Shown here: positions 11,637-24,574 of the stretch, one piece after another
Layout: every line of letters starts with the position of its first letter
Numbering within the stretch: position 1 is the first letter of the stretch
Assembly: GCF_029784135.1 (NCBI RefSeq)
Contig: NC_073746.1
Span: 5,042,136 to 5,106,135 of the forward strand
DNA length: 64,000 nucleotides
Direction of reading: 5' to 3'
Source of the DNA: Toxorhynchites rutilus septentrionalis
Lineage: Eukaryota > Arthropoda > Insecta > Diptera > Culicidae
Notes under the pieces: generated by a model
The model's database searches: none
What the model saw: only the letters and a program-made list of their open reading frames with translations
Told to the model about the DNA's origin: nothing
Translations under genes and position numbers: made by a program

Positions 11637-11710
11637 GCACTATGAAGGTTCGCACATTACACATTTACTTAAACGTAATGAAATGTGTAATGTGTGAACC
11701 TACATAGTAC
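11637..11710. repeat. Imperfect 30-bp-arm hairpin
   Basis: The arms 11637-11666 and 11681-11710 pair with three mismatches, around a 14-nt loop ACTTAAACGTAATG. The inner 20 bp (GGTTCGCACATTACACATTT against AAATGTGTAATGTGTGAACC) has only one mismatch. It lies 62 bp outside the 5' end of LINE B. It has the size of a pre-miRNA-like or MITE-relic hairpin; no transcription evidence is available. Confidence 0.75.
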
Positions 11711-12833
11711 AAACAATGAAGTTTCAAAATTTCAAAGACGGAAAAAACAATTGTAGGAAAAGTGTCGGCTGTGAGACGAATGCACTGTAAAGCTTAGAGC
11801 CTCTTTAAAACAAAGGCGAAGAAGAAGTTTCGGTAAATGTCGAGTATAAAGGTGAACCAGAAAAGCTTCTTCTATTGATTTTAAAGTTATAATTTGGTCA
11901 CATAAAGTAGAACATTTCTCAGTATGGAAAAAACGTACAAAAAAAAGTATGTCATTTTGTAGGTTTTTTAATGAACTTTAAGGAAAAAAAATCCATAAAT
12001 ATTATTCGTCAGCTGTTCGGTGAATTTTGGAACTTTTCGTGCTTTTCGACACTCCATAACAATTTTTTATATTGAATAAATAAATAAATATATGTCATGA
12101 AACTAACAATCAAACAATTCAAAAATCTCAACCCCTATCCTAACAGAAATACCCACTTCTGATTGGTCAAAATTGACGACAGATGCGGCGGTTCCCTAAC
12201 AGAGACATCGAAACCGAGGTGCTTATGGGCATTTTTATATTGCAAGTAAGGTGAGTGATACGATTAATTCTAGCAAAATAAATTTGAATTTGGAACTTTA
12301 ATGCTGGTTGCTTCGTAAAAATTCATATCAATGACCGATCGTGTATTGTGAAATATTTAGCACAATTGGATGTGTGGAAATGTACATTGTAGCAGTTGTG
12401 TTAAAAATGACTTCATATAATTACGTTAACATTCACGGTTTAATCGAAAAAAAAACATTTATTTTACTCTTAATCGCTACAAGGTTTTACACATAATGCC
12501 CTAGCTATTCGAAGGTGAGATCTTAAATAACCTAAATCTGCTGATGAGACATTTCGGATTCGATGGTGGCGTCTATGGACTTTGATCGGGGGGCGTGGTT
12601 CATGGTTGTTGATGATGTTGCGTTTCCTATTGTGAGCAGAATGCTGACTTATGCGTTCTGTGCTGGTATTGATGTCACGTGGCTTGGTCCATCACGTAAT
12701 TATATATAAAACGGTTTATTTCAATTTTCATAAATAAAAATCAAGGTCAAGAACGGGTCGTTCGGTTTAAGCTATTTAAAATTCATACGGCGAGAAAAGT
12801 TGGAAAAGTGAAGAAATATTCGAAAAAATGATT
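11711..12833. other. Unassigned AT-rich stretch
   Basis: I see no gene, RNA or clear repeat boundary. A stretch at 12500-12700 (TTGATGATGTTGCGTTTCC and neighbours) is less AT-rich and could be a decayed repeat, but I could not place it. Confidence 0.3.
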
Positions 12834-12855
12834 TCCCATATGATCTATATATAGT
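12834..12855. repeat. Exact 22-bp direct repeat, left copy
   Basis: The block starting TCCCATATGATCTATATA recurs exactly, 22 of 22, at 15273-15294. The bases outside it differ on both sides. An exact pair of this length bracketing a 2.4-kb segment suggests a long target-site duplication. Confidence 0.85.
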
Positions 12856-15272
12856 GAGGAGTTCGGATTGAGCGTCTGTGCTGACTAGGTGTACGTGTGT
12901 TACTCTCTCTTCAAATGTTCGTGTCTTTCGTCTTTCAGGCAGTAGTTACTGTATTAATTAATTTAAAAAGTGTGCCTTCCTTCTTAGTGTACTCGAATCC
13001 AGCGGAATTCACTTAAAGTCTCTGGACAAATTTCGAGAAAGCATTATCATCCGGCGAAGAAAATGTTCTCTGGAGGTGCTCCATTTTGTTTGGCCAATAT
13101 TAGTACGTTCGTGTTCGTCACCCGCTCGATTTCTTGTCGCGACATGTTTTTCCATTGCACGTGTGTGTTATGGAATGAGGATAAAAACCCGTGCTATCAA
13201 AAGTTAGCATTGATAAAATTGGTTCGGAGGAAAATCATTTGGTGATCGATGAAGCATTTGTGTATCTCTCTTGCCTGTGTTAGTGTGCATTTTTATTGAG
13301 AGGCTTGAAAGTGCTAGCTCGTGTCAGCTGAGTGCATTTGCACCCGTATTTGATTTGCGTAATGAAGTTATCACCACAACAGCATCAAATGTAGAAAAAG
13401 TGTGTATATAGAAGTGGAACACTACGCTAAATTGAAGCAACACAGTGCCAGCGCTAGCAGAAAAATATTCAACTGCAAGAAGCGCTTTTGCATTAGTATT
13501 TGAAATGCGCAGTGATGCTATCACCATATTAGAACGTCGCCAGCAGCTGAACTATAAATCTAAGAAATTAATGCATTTTTCTTCCGTTTCACTATTTTAT
13601 TTTGCTCAATATTTGTGTGCATATGAGTGCCTGTGTTGGTTTGGATGTTTCGATTTGTTTTTGATACCATAGAAACTTTGTGTCGTATAATGGCTAGTTA
13701 TGTGGATATGAATTCGTGCGTTTCTGCAGATCTTTGTGTCTAAGAATAAATCTACTAGCGATGGATCCCAATTTTTATTGCCGATTAGTTCTATTATATG
13801 TTTTATAGCTAACTTGATTAGTGTTCATCTCTATCTTAGTTATATGTTGTATTTGTTAAAATTAATATGTGAAGTATTTGTGCATTTTTTCAAAAAGCTC
13901 ATGAAACTAAGGTTTTAGATTCAGTATCTCAATTAAATGCCATTAAAACCGTTCAATTTGGTTGCTTTGTAAGATAATGTACTCTATTTGTGTGTAGTTA
14001 GTATTTCATGCTTAACTTTTCAATGGGACCTGTCTGTTTTGATCGATTCTCTCTGTTTACTTTCTCTTTCGATTACCACGGCCTTGCAAACAAATTTTGC
14101 AACAGTTTTACCCCATAGTTTGATTAGCGAGATTCCATTCTCCACTCCTGGTTTTCGAACAGATGAGGAAACGCTATTATCGATGAGTTGTAGAGAATGT
14201 CAATGAATCAGGTCAATCGTGACGGATGGGTCTTGTTGAAGGGTTAAGCGTGGTTTATATGAATTTGTGTGTTTCTATGCTATTGAAAGCTCTTAGATAG
14301 TTCGTTCATAACTTTCAGCTTCGAACTCTATACATTTAATATGGTACTATGCGCGAAAAGACACAGGACATTTCGATTCCAGCTTTCATAGAGAACTTAT
14401 GTCTGTAACTTTTTCAAGTAGCCCACAACTTCCGGTGCCGCGATTTAGGAATACAATAAAGTACTAGGTATTAAAAATCATAGAATATATCGCTGATTTG
14501 ATTCATTATACAGGAGTTCATTCTGTTACCTTCTTAGGTAGCATCCCAGTAATTTTCGGCGTCGCGATTTAAGAATACAATACAGTATTATCGTTAGTCA
14601 CAGCATCAGTCGTCGATTCGAAACGTCATAGAGGAGTTCTTTCCGTTACGTTTTAGGTAGCTCCCTAATAATCTTCGGAGTCCTGATTTGAGTACTCAAT
14701 AGAGTACTACGCTTGGAATATCACATAATGCGAACCCTTATAGAGTAGTCTATCCTGTTACCTTCTAAGGTAGCCAATTGATAACCACCGGCGTCGCAAT
14801 TTGACATTAAAATAGTTCGTGAAAAGTCATAGTGTATATGAACGAAGCGATTTATTCTAGAGGAGCTCTTTCGGTTACCTTGTTAGGCAGCTGAATAACT
14901 ATCTCCTGCGTCACGATCAGAGATTGCAATAGAGTACTATATTTAACGTTCGCGATAACATAATCACATCACTTACCGCAGTGAATCCTGATTCTTACCT
15001 TCTCCGACTAACAACTATCCCTTCCTTGATATACGCTAGGGAACCACGCTATAGAGGCGACCCTTCTGGCCTTCGGGCGGCGAATATCATACTAACATTC
15101 CTTCCCTTCCACTGGTGACTGTAAGGACGTGGCCGGCGTCGTTATTGACCATTGATTTGCTAGTCCCAAGCGTCATTCTGAGTGTTCTGTGTGCAATTTG
15201 GCTGGTTCAGGTCAATCACGAAGAGCAACTACGAATTGTACAGTCTACCCAAGCTCAAGCTAAAGCTCAAGC
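12856..15272 (+). mobile_element. Candidate 2.4-kb non-coding retroposon with hexamer tail
   Basis: This segment lies exactly between two copies of a 22-bp direct repeat (12834-12855 and 15273-15294). Its right end is a short tandem run of AAGCTC/AAGCTA hexamers, a type of tail seen in some LINE groups (for example RTE and CR1 types). It has no frame above about 75 codons and no RT motif. The left two thirds are T-rich and the right third holds a degenerate tandem array. If the flanks are a target-site duplication, the insertion is non-autonomous, or only the untranslated parts of a larger element. Family not recognised. Confidence 0.55.
14240..15010 (+). repeat. Degenerate ~120-150-bp tandem units inside candidate retroposon
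   Basis: The same ordered phrases recur about six times: a GTTACCTTxTTAGGTAGC-like block, then AATAATTTTCGGCGTCGCGATTT-like, then AATACAATAGAGTACTA-like, then CGATTxxTATAGAGGAGTTC. Examples lie near 14398, 14518, 14640, 14755 and 14865. Spacing varies and divergence is high, so the duplication is old. Confidence 0.65.
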
Positions 15273-15294
15273 TCCCATATGATCTATATATAGT

Positions 15295-16286
15295 ATTAGA
15301 TGTTGTTAGTCCAATTAAAACTCGCATTGGGTGTAATATAAAATTACTCAGAAAGTAAAAAAATTTGAAAGAAAATTACCTGTTCCATTCCAAATATGTT
15401 TTCTCTATATTGTAGTAACATGTTTTTACTGATGAGAAAAATTGATAATTGTATTCGGTATTGATAATTATCTTATATAACATAGATGTTTTTTTTTCTT
15501 TATTTAATCCCTACATAACACAAGAGGCATCTCGTCTAGGGTCACAGAGGGCGGTTTTCATCATATCCCATTCCACTTCGGTATCTTCTATGTGATAGGC
15601 ACCATCTAACGACTAATTACCATCATTCTGTCATCATCACTCGGTTGTAAACACTGGTGAAGTGAACAAGCAATACCCAACAACCGAACAAAACGGTCCT
15701 TTTCAAGGCCACCAAATCATTGTCAAAGAGTTTTATTCTTCAAACCAAAATCAACAGATAGCCTAACGGAATCCTACGTCAACTATGCGATCGTGTCTCA
15801 GACACAACCCTCCTGTGACTTTTTTTTTCATTAAAAAACGTACAAAATTACATCCTTCCCTTTTTTGTACGTTATTTCTATGCTGACAAATTTCCTACTT
15901 TATGCGACCAAATTATAACTGAAATAGACTTTAGAATGGTAGAATGAATTTATTCCTTCTATAAAATCCTCAAATAAAACATTGATAGAGAAATTGTGGA
16001 TAGAACTCCTAAATATTTTTAGTAAGGTTTCTCGTAATCTAATTGTTAGATTGTAGACAGAGTTAGTACTATTCCGAATCATATTTCGGACACTTTGATC
16101 TAATATCTTGAATTGCTTAAAGCACTGATGATATAACTATGCAATTAATATCACAATTGCTTCTTTAGAGTAATCCCTTGGTTTCACTATCACTTCTTTT
16201 GAGAATTACATTTGAATTATAACATAATCGGCAAAAACCTGACAGCACTACTCATTATCGTTTGTGTTTGACGATTGCCTTGCGTT
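15295..16286. other. Unassigned stretch with histone-like 3' stem-loop relic
   Basis: No gene is recognised. A T-rich run at 15488-15505 could be the reversed A-tail of an old retroposon. The histone-type stem-loop candidate at 15695-15710 is listed separately. A 60-codon minus-strand frame at 15900-16082 has no motif. Confidence 0.3.
15695..15710 (+). terminator. Possible degenerate histone mRNA 3' stem-loop
   Basis: GGTCCTTTTCAAGGCC has the size, loop (TTTC) and flanks (AAAC before, ACCAAA after) of the metazoan histone 3' processing stem-loop, although the stem is imperfect (one G-U pair and one C-A mismatch). A purine-rich CAAAGAG, which could stand for the downstream element, follows about 13 nt later. 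No histone coding sequence is recognisable upstream, so this would be an orphan relic. Confidence 0.35.
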
Positions 16287-16500
16287 TACAACTAGCGCTG
16301 GCAGAAAAAAATATAATCCTTCGCAGAAAAGTGCTTTTTCGTGTGCTTAAGGGTGAAATGAACAAATAAAATCACCAAAAGCTTAAAATGTTTGTATGTA
16401 TGGGAGCAGACTTCTCTTTCACTCAGACTGAACGTCGGCTTGAAAATGTACCCAAAAACAGTTCAAACTATACCAAGCAGGGATCGAACCAAGGTTTTTG
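16287..16500 (-). mobile_element. tRNA-derived SINE-like repeat, diverged copy 1
   Basis: Read on the minus strand it holds a Pol III B box (GGTTCGATCCC, 16483-16493) and then co-linear similarity to 51297-51520: AAGTCTGCTCCCATACAT, AAGCTTTT, and a terminal CTTTTCTGC ... TTTTCTGCCAGCGCTAGTT. Two copies sharing order across about 220 bp define a dispersed repeat. The B box suggests tRNA ancestry; the A-box half is not clear here. It abuts the gypsy integrase relic. Confidence 0.55.
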
Positions 16501-16509
16501 TCATGGAGT

Positions 16510-17345
16510 TAAAAGATATCACATTAGAAGAATAAATTTTAATATAGATTTCCCAATAAATTTTGTTGAAATAGACATAATGACAGCGAATGATAAATTT
16601 CTGCAGGATATCACATCCTTCATGATGGTTGGTCTGAATGATTGACAAACGCTTTGTTGATAATTTTTTCGCAAATCAGCATGAATGGGAAATGTGCTTG
16701 TTGTATCAGGACGGAGTTATAATACCGCAGCAAATGCGAAGCAAGATTTTTAAACTTTTGGATGGCAATCATATAGGAATGATAAAAATAAAAATAATGG
16801 CTAGACAAACAGTGTATTGGTTCGGGATCAATTAGGAAAAGTTGTGAAGTTTGTAACAGTATGACAGATAGGAGGTGTTGTCTGAAGGAACGCCTACTAA
16901 TAAACTATTTAATAAAATTTATGTTGATTTTTAATATTTTATGCACTACAAATTCTTACTTCTGATTGATAGTTACTCCAAATGGAGAGGAGTAGAATAT
17001 ACGAAGAAAGAGAGAGAAGTAGAGTGGGAGAAGAAAAATATTCGCTTTTTCTCGTTTAACAGACGTTTTAGTATCTGACAGTGGTCCTCCATTTAGTTAT
17101 TTTGCGTTTGTGAACTTCTTAGAGAAGTATTTAAGAGTAGTCCTTATAATCCTTCGAGCAATGGCCAAGATAAATGATTTGCTAGAACAGTGAAAGATGG
17201 TTTAAAAAAGTTTCTATTAAATCATGAAATAGTAGAATGAAAGATGGAGGATCAGATTAATTTTTTTTTCATTTATTTTTATCTATGGGAATAGTTGTTT
17301 GACGAGTGATGGTAAATTTCCATCTGAGAAATAGTTCTCATTTAG
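16510..17345 (+). pseudogene. Decayed Ty3/gypsy integrase
   Basis: Translated in shifting frames, this stretch follows the order of a gypsy-type integrase. First comes a spacer segment (TANDKFLQDITSFMM), then the zinc-binding region (VIIPQQMRSKIFKLLDGNH, GMIKIKIMARQTVYWFGIN, CEVCNSM), then the catalytic core (IDSYSKWRGVEY, SDSGPP-like, SPYNPSSNGQ), then EDQINLFLFIYGNS and LTSDGKFPSE. Several stops and frameshifts break it, and the conserved DDE residues are not all readable in one frame. No LTR of matching orientation can be tied to it; the solo LTR at 18062 has its own duplication. It is an old internal fragment. Confidence 0.8.
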
Positions 17346-18056
17346 TACTACAAACATTTAGGGCAGTCTGATGACGGGTGATGCTCAATGGTGTCTCAAG
17401 AATGATAATCCGCCTTATAATAATTTCAGTTGACTTAAAACAACATTTATTAAGAGAATATTCAAAAATTATTACCGCTCACTCTCGGTCAGGCGGACCT
17501 CGACAAGACCGACCATCTCTTCTTTTATTTAGCAACTCACAATTTTGTGTTGTGTGTTCGTCGGCCGGCCTGCTTCACTGGTCCTCTGGTCCTCGTTGTT
17601 TCCCTGGTCGATGATTCTGGTGGGCTGGGGGCTGGATAGCGCGTTGCCGGCTGGCTTGTTGTGAATATTCGCAATGGCGTTCAAGGCTTAAGCTTAGTAA
17701 ATATAATGGGTCCTGATCCCTTTGGGGGGGGGAGGAAAAGTAAGCATCTTTCTTTGGCTTCTTTTTCTTCAAATCACCTGATTTTTTCTTAATTCTTTTT
17801 CCACTGTCTTTTCTCCTTTTTCTTCAACTTCAACTTTCTTCAACTTCACTATATTTTTCAATTTTAATCTTTTTGGACCTCTAGTCAGGTGTTGCCTTCT
17901 TGCTGGCCATAGTGGAAAAGAACTAGGCAAGCTTCCTAGTTCTTTTCCCGACCTCATCATTGCCCCTTTCGAACATCCAGCCTCCCAGTTCACCCTCTCG
18001 ATCACACCTTGCCCCATAATATATGTCTATATGTGTTTCTGTGTAATCTCCTCTCT
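17346..18056. other. Unassigned stretch, partly GC-rich, with short hairpin
   Basis: No gene. 17480-17700 is GC-richer than its surroundings (GGTCGATGATTCTGGTGGGC and neighbours) and may be untranslated or LTR-type sequence of the decayed gypsy element. 17750-17870 is a CTT/TTC-rich low-complexity stretch that makes a lysine-rich minus-strand frame of no significance. A perfect hairpin GGAAAAGAACTAGG-CAAGCTT-CCTAGTTCTTTTCC lies at 17914-17948. Confidence 0.4.
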
Positions 18057-18061
18057 GTCTC

Positions 18062-18918
18062 TGTTACGCGCGTTAGCAAGTCTCCCCGCGCGAAGGTTCG
18101 GGTTCGCGAGACTTTGTTAACCGACGAAACTGAAAGTACCGACGCGGTATCAACTGTTCTATGGCGGACCAATAAAAGCACTTAGATGAGCTGATACTCG
18201 GCCTTTCCCGCTTCCTACTAGTTGCCTTGCTATTAAGAAGGCCTATGATACTGGAAGGGAGAAAAGAGTTTCGCTCTTACTTAATGCAATGGTTATTTAC
18301 AGTAGATTCTCTTGGCCTGATCCGACTTCTAGCTAGTTCCCCTACAAATTAGAAGGACTATGCACCTTGAAATGGGACCAAAGAAAAACTTCTGTATAAC
18401 CAGAGGATTTTCGGATCTTACTAAAACAGCAGTTGATATTGAACTGAACTTTATTCTAAAATTTGATCTTTTATATACAGAAAATTCTTAATCTAATTTA
18501 AAACTAAAAAGGGAGAGAAAGATCTCTCTATCATATTCAGATTACCGAAAATGCATCGGTTTCCCGCTTGACATGCGGGGGACTTTTCCATCTACATATA
18601 TTTCCATCCTTCGCTTGTAGTGCTAGGCTATATATGTAGCGCGGGTCTCAATATAAACAAGTGCATTATGCTTATACTTTAAATGCCCTGGATAAGTGAA
18701 ATAGCTTGCTTGCGCCTTCCGTCAAGGTCATAAAATTCTATTCTCATAAAAAAGCGAAGGAGAGAAAAAACACATGGTTTTTCTTCAGATAATTTATGTT
18801 TACATCTGTTTATGTTTTCATGTTTTGGTCCCGCTATACGGGGTGATTGAACTTATATTTTGATTTTTCGGTCCCGCTATGTGGGGTGATTTGAACTAAT
18901 TTTATTACGGCGGTAACA
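18062..18918. mobile_element. Solo LTR with GTCTC target-site duplication
   Basis: The 857-bp segment begins TGTTACGCGC and ends GCGGTAACA, so it has the TG...CA ends with a short inverted repeat TGTTAC/GTAACA. The same 5 bp, GTCTC, flank it at 18057-18061 and 18919-18923. An AATAAA lies at 18171. No primer-binding site, polypurine tract or coding sequence is present, so it is what remains after LTR-LTR recombination. A 5-bp duplication fits Ty3/gypsy, Copia or BEL/Pao; I cannot tell which. Confidence 0.75.
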
Positions 18919-18923
18919 GTCTC

Positions 18924-21900
18924 CTTAACTGTTATAAAGGTTGTCAGTGTCCTCTATGCGCGATTGTGGTGAAGTCATAGGGCAAACTACCTAAAACGGT
19001 AACAAAATATATCCCAGGTGAAAACTGGAAACACAACAATCGCTGCTCACAGAATGCAATTGAGGGTATCGATGGACATGAATTCGAGTAGGAAACATAA
19101 TGAGGTGGTAACTACACAATCGGAAACAGGAAAATATCGATCGCAACTCAGAGGGCGCAATCAAGGGTTTCGAAGGACACAAGTTCGAGCAGTAACTATA
19201 ATGTGGCGGCAACTACGTGAAATGGTTCCTACCATCGATGAAAATAAATTCCTATGAAGTCGATTAGAAAAAGAAAAATTGGATGGCAAAGGCAAGATTA
19301 TCTAAGGCGTAACGGCAATTAAATTCAGAAACTAAAAGTAAAACAAACAAACTGGGAGCAGATCTCCCTCTTTGACGTTTGACAATAATGACAATGACAA
19401 TAATATCATTTAGACGTATTTATTCAATTCCTCCGTACATCCGAAACATCTGATCGCGGTACATAAAAGGAAAAAGGCCCTCATTCAATAAGGAGGGTTA
19501 TGCATAGAAAATAATAATATAAAAAATCGGAAATGAATATACATAATGTGTAACAAAAATTAATATTATTAATATTACAAAAATTGTGAATGAATGAGTG
19601 ATGTTTTAAACGGCGTTTGCGTCTCGACACCTGGAACATAATATATATATTTTGTTCTTTATTAGTTTACAGTTGGGTAGGAATGAATCAATTTGAACGG
19701 GATGTGCTTCAATGAACGAAAAAATATACATCATACATTTTTATGTGGAATACACAAATAACAACAAGTATATATCAAACACTATATAGTACTCGTCATC
19801 ATAGTCATCACATTGTTTAATGCCATGCAAACATTAATTCACAGCATCCGGTAAACGAAGTCATCGCGAAAAACTAATAAACAAACGATGTCCAAACAAA
19901 CCCGCGGTGGGTCATTCCTAAACACTGATAGGAAGCAGAACAAAAAAAAATCCTTCATTATTCCAGACTCCATCCATGTGGCCAAACCAAATTACCCCAC
20001 GTTCATAAAAAAGGAAAAATAAAAGACAATGGTCGGAAAAGAATACGGGATCCGAGAATCGTAGAAGCGCACCAGGGGAAAGGAAATATCTTTTTCCCAA
20101 GCAATTCCTCAGATCCTGAGTTTTTTTTTGCACTGCATCCCATCCGCTCTTGATTCTCGACCGAAGCACCGTGAAGTATGTCGTGATCTTTATTAAGTTT
20201 ACTTCAGCAAGTTTGCGTTGAGAATTTTAATTAATTTTACAACTCGCACTTTCCGTCCCGCCGGAACAATCCGGAAGGAGGAATCGAAAACGAAGCCCGG
20301 CCCGAGGAAGGAATGTTCCAATCAGTGGGCTTAGGTGGAAAAACGAGAATACGACGATACTCATGTATCGGAAAGGAGGCGAAAAAGGTGTTTTGTGTGA
20401 TTCGGTAAAATATTTTCCCCTCGAGATCAGAACGGTTTTCTGTTCACCTTTTCATTAAAGTTTATTGCGAACCGACACCAACACCCACTCTTACCGCCGC
20501 CCCCACGCTGTGCGGAACGTCATCTTGTTTTTATAATCACAATTAACGCTGAAAGGATGGACCGCCGCCGCCGCCGCCGCCGCTCGGAAAGCCGTCTCCC
20601 GGCGGCCAAAGTTCGGAGAAGTGGTTGATTTCCGCGAGCGCTTCGGAAAGTGTGCCTTTTCAGGCGTGCTTAGATGAAAGAATTCCAAACAAATTCAATT
20701 TGCCGTGTTTTAATTAACACTGTAATTGGTGAAATTATGCAAAAAATGCGGAACGACTAGAAGTAATCGCGGTCGGCGATCGTTTGATCGAATTCGAAGC
20801 TGTTGTTCTGATTTTCGAGAAAGGATTTAATTTGTCCGCCTCTGGCGATTCTGTTGCACATAAGGCTGAAAGAGGAAAACTTTCCACAACGGCTGAAATC
20901 CGAATGAGAGCGTCCATGAAATCTCATAAATATTTAATCCCATCACCTTCTAGCATTAGCCACCGAGCAGACGGTGTTGATAAGATGAATTGAAAGATTG
21001 ACAGGACAGCGATTAGGAAATACTTTTAGCCACAAAGAGAAGACATGAAGACGAAACGAGTTGTGGAAGTGTCGTACCATCGGTGGCTTTCTTTTCTTTT
21101 CAAATCACTGGGAGAAGATTGCAGCTTCTGTGCCAACTAGCGATAAGCTAACGACAGCTCCGGAAAAGTTTGTGTGGCTGGAAAATGGGGATATCTTACA
21201 CCAAGGGTTGACATACAAGAAGCATGTGCATCAGCACATCAGGGTCCTCTCCACACGCTGAATGAATAATCATCACTATTTCACACTTGTTTTGAATTCC
21301 AGACACTGCGATGACGGGCACTTTCAATGCGAATGGCTTCAGTGAACAACTCCAATGAAGTTCCTCGTGTCGATACTTACGGATGTTACCTCAGTGCAGC
21401 GACAGAAGTACAATTGTCAGATTGCCAAATGTGAATCTGGATGGAGATGAGAGTGGTCAAAAAAAAACCTTGGCTATTGTTTGCATGAGGGAGAAACCAC
21501 TTTTCGTACCCAACCAAGCCAACGCATATGGGGCTGTCTTTTTCCTCGCAGCATCGCCTACGCAGGGGCTAGATTCGTTGAACCACCAAATTTCGCCAAA
21601 AACGGAAGCGAAACAAAAGCTTTCACAGCTCACTGGCGATGAGAACTTCACTCTTGCCGAGAGATGCTACTGATGCTGCCTTCAAAAGCGGATCTATCGG
21701 ATAGGGTTATGGCAACGGATGAATCGTACCAAATTTTGCGTATTTCCCAACCATGACAAGGCACTACGTGCTTCCGAACGACGAGCAAGAGATTTCCCTC
21801 AGGATTGCTCATAAGGTTTTGGGGGGTGCTGATTGTTCGATCCGTTTCGGTGCCCCACCACGCAGCATAGTAGCGTGGAATAGATTGCGGCAGTTCTATG

Positions 21901-22905
21901 TATCATCTGATACGTACTGAAAACGGAAACGATGATGGACCAAACCAATCAACAGCGGCTCATGCCGAATCGAATGAACGGATGGGTTCGATTGCTTCGA
22001 TACAACCGACCACTAACACGATGCATCGTTGAAAGGAATCTAATTGATAACAGCAGTGGATTGATTAGTCATAATTTATGGATGGAAAAAAATCACAAAC
22101 ACATGTAAAAAAAATTTCCTATGACGAGCGATGATCTCGTAATTTATCCAATTTTCACATTTGAATTGTTGGTAAATTCCAATTCATTTATCGAGTGGAC
22201 CAATAATCCAACAGAAGCATTTTGCAGAAATCCAACCTTCAAAATTCTGCTAACAACGGATGAAATTGTTGAACCCAATCACACGAACACAATCTTGATA
22301 ACAATCGGGGGGCAATGTTACAACAAACCGTATTCTAACTATCCAATCAATCCAAAGTTATATAATAGACTTACTTCCAACCACGGTGTTTATTAGAACT
22401 GAAATCTGATTATTCCAGAGAATTCGTTGGGCCATTCGAAATCTCAATCACTCCATTTTCGACAAAATTGTAACTGAGGCTCAGATTTTTTAAATATTTC
22501 AGGTCCTAAGTACAAACATATCTCAAAAAATAGTAAAATTCTTCAAAAATATATATTTTACGCACGCATTAGTAAGTAAGTATCAATGTACGCGAGCAGT
22601 GTTTGCCAAATGATCCATTCACTGAAAAAATCGCTTTCCTTCGTTTAAATATGATCATACAGAACTCATTTCCCCCAGCGGCATTCTTTTGTTGTTACGT
22701 GCTACAAATCACAACACAAAAGAGAACGAGACAACTCTGCTTCGGTTCGTACTTCATGATACAACAGCACGCAAGCAAAACTCTCATGTACACTTTCGGT
22801 GCAGAAAGTTTATTTTCTTCTTTGCCTCTAACATATACATATCGAACCTCTCCATGCATCATGAAACAGCAGGATCGTACGCAAAGCGAATGATTCATAT
22901 TCAGC
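18924..22905. other. Long unassigned stretch, no recognisable gene
   Basis: I find no gene with a recognisable product. Near 19035-19210 a degenerate direct repeat of about 110 bp is present (GGACATGAATTCGAGTAGG then GGACACAAGTTCGAGCAGT, each followed by a GTGG(T/C)(A/G)(A/G)CAACTAC-like phrase). 20240-20660 contains a CCG trinucleotide run (20560-20582) and moderately GC-rich sequence. 21380-21680 holds a 96-codon plus-strand frame without known motifs. Sequence here is less repetitive than elsewhere and may be old unique or intronic DNA. Confidence 0.35.
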
Positions 22906-22907
22906 TA

Positions 22908-24295
<1,388 letters not shown>

Positions 24296-24299
24296 CTAA

Positions 24300-24570
24300 C
24301 ACATTAAGGACCGAAAAGAAATCTGTAAGACATTCATCTCGGACCGCACGTTTTGGGGAAAACTTGTACGCCTCGTTTGTCCGGATTCCACGAATGAGAT
24401 CTTTTCCTTCGGTGTGGATGAGATGAAGGCGAGCCATCGGTAGGCCTTGTTAGATTCTTGGCAAACCTTAAATTTAACCATCAAGTGTGGAAAACACGGA
24501 TTGTTTCGTGATCCATCCGTAGCAGACGGAACGCGAAACACGAGAAAACTCGTGAGCGGTCCTTAAAGTG
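24300..24570. mobile_element. 271-bp piggyBac-type MITE
   Basis: The inverted ends are CACATTAAGGACCG at 24300 and CACTTTAAGGACCG read inward from 24570. The right flank is TTAA (24571-24574) and the left is CTAA (24296-24299), one change from TTAA. TTAA duplication with CAC-starting TIRs is the hallmark of piggyBac elements. An 81-codon minus-strand frame fills most of the interior but matches nothing I know. Confidence 0.65.
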
Positions 24571-24574
24571 TTAA

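Noticed and set aside
16463..16835. Minus-strand small proteins across the gypsy relic
   Set aside because: Antisense shadows of the decayed integrase.
24296..24541. 81-codon protein filling a MITE
   Set aside because: The frame runs from one TIR across the element without any known motif; MITEs of this size are non-coding. Not excluded as a captured fragment.
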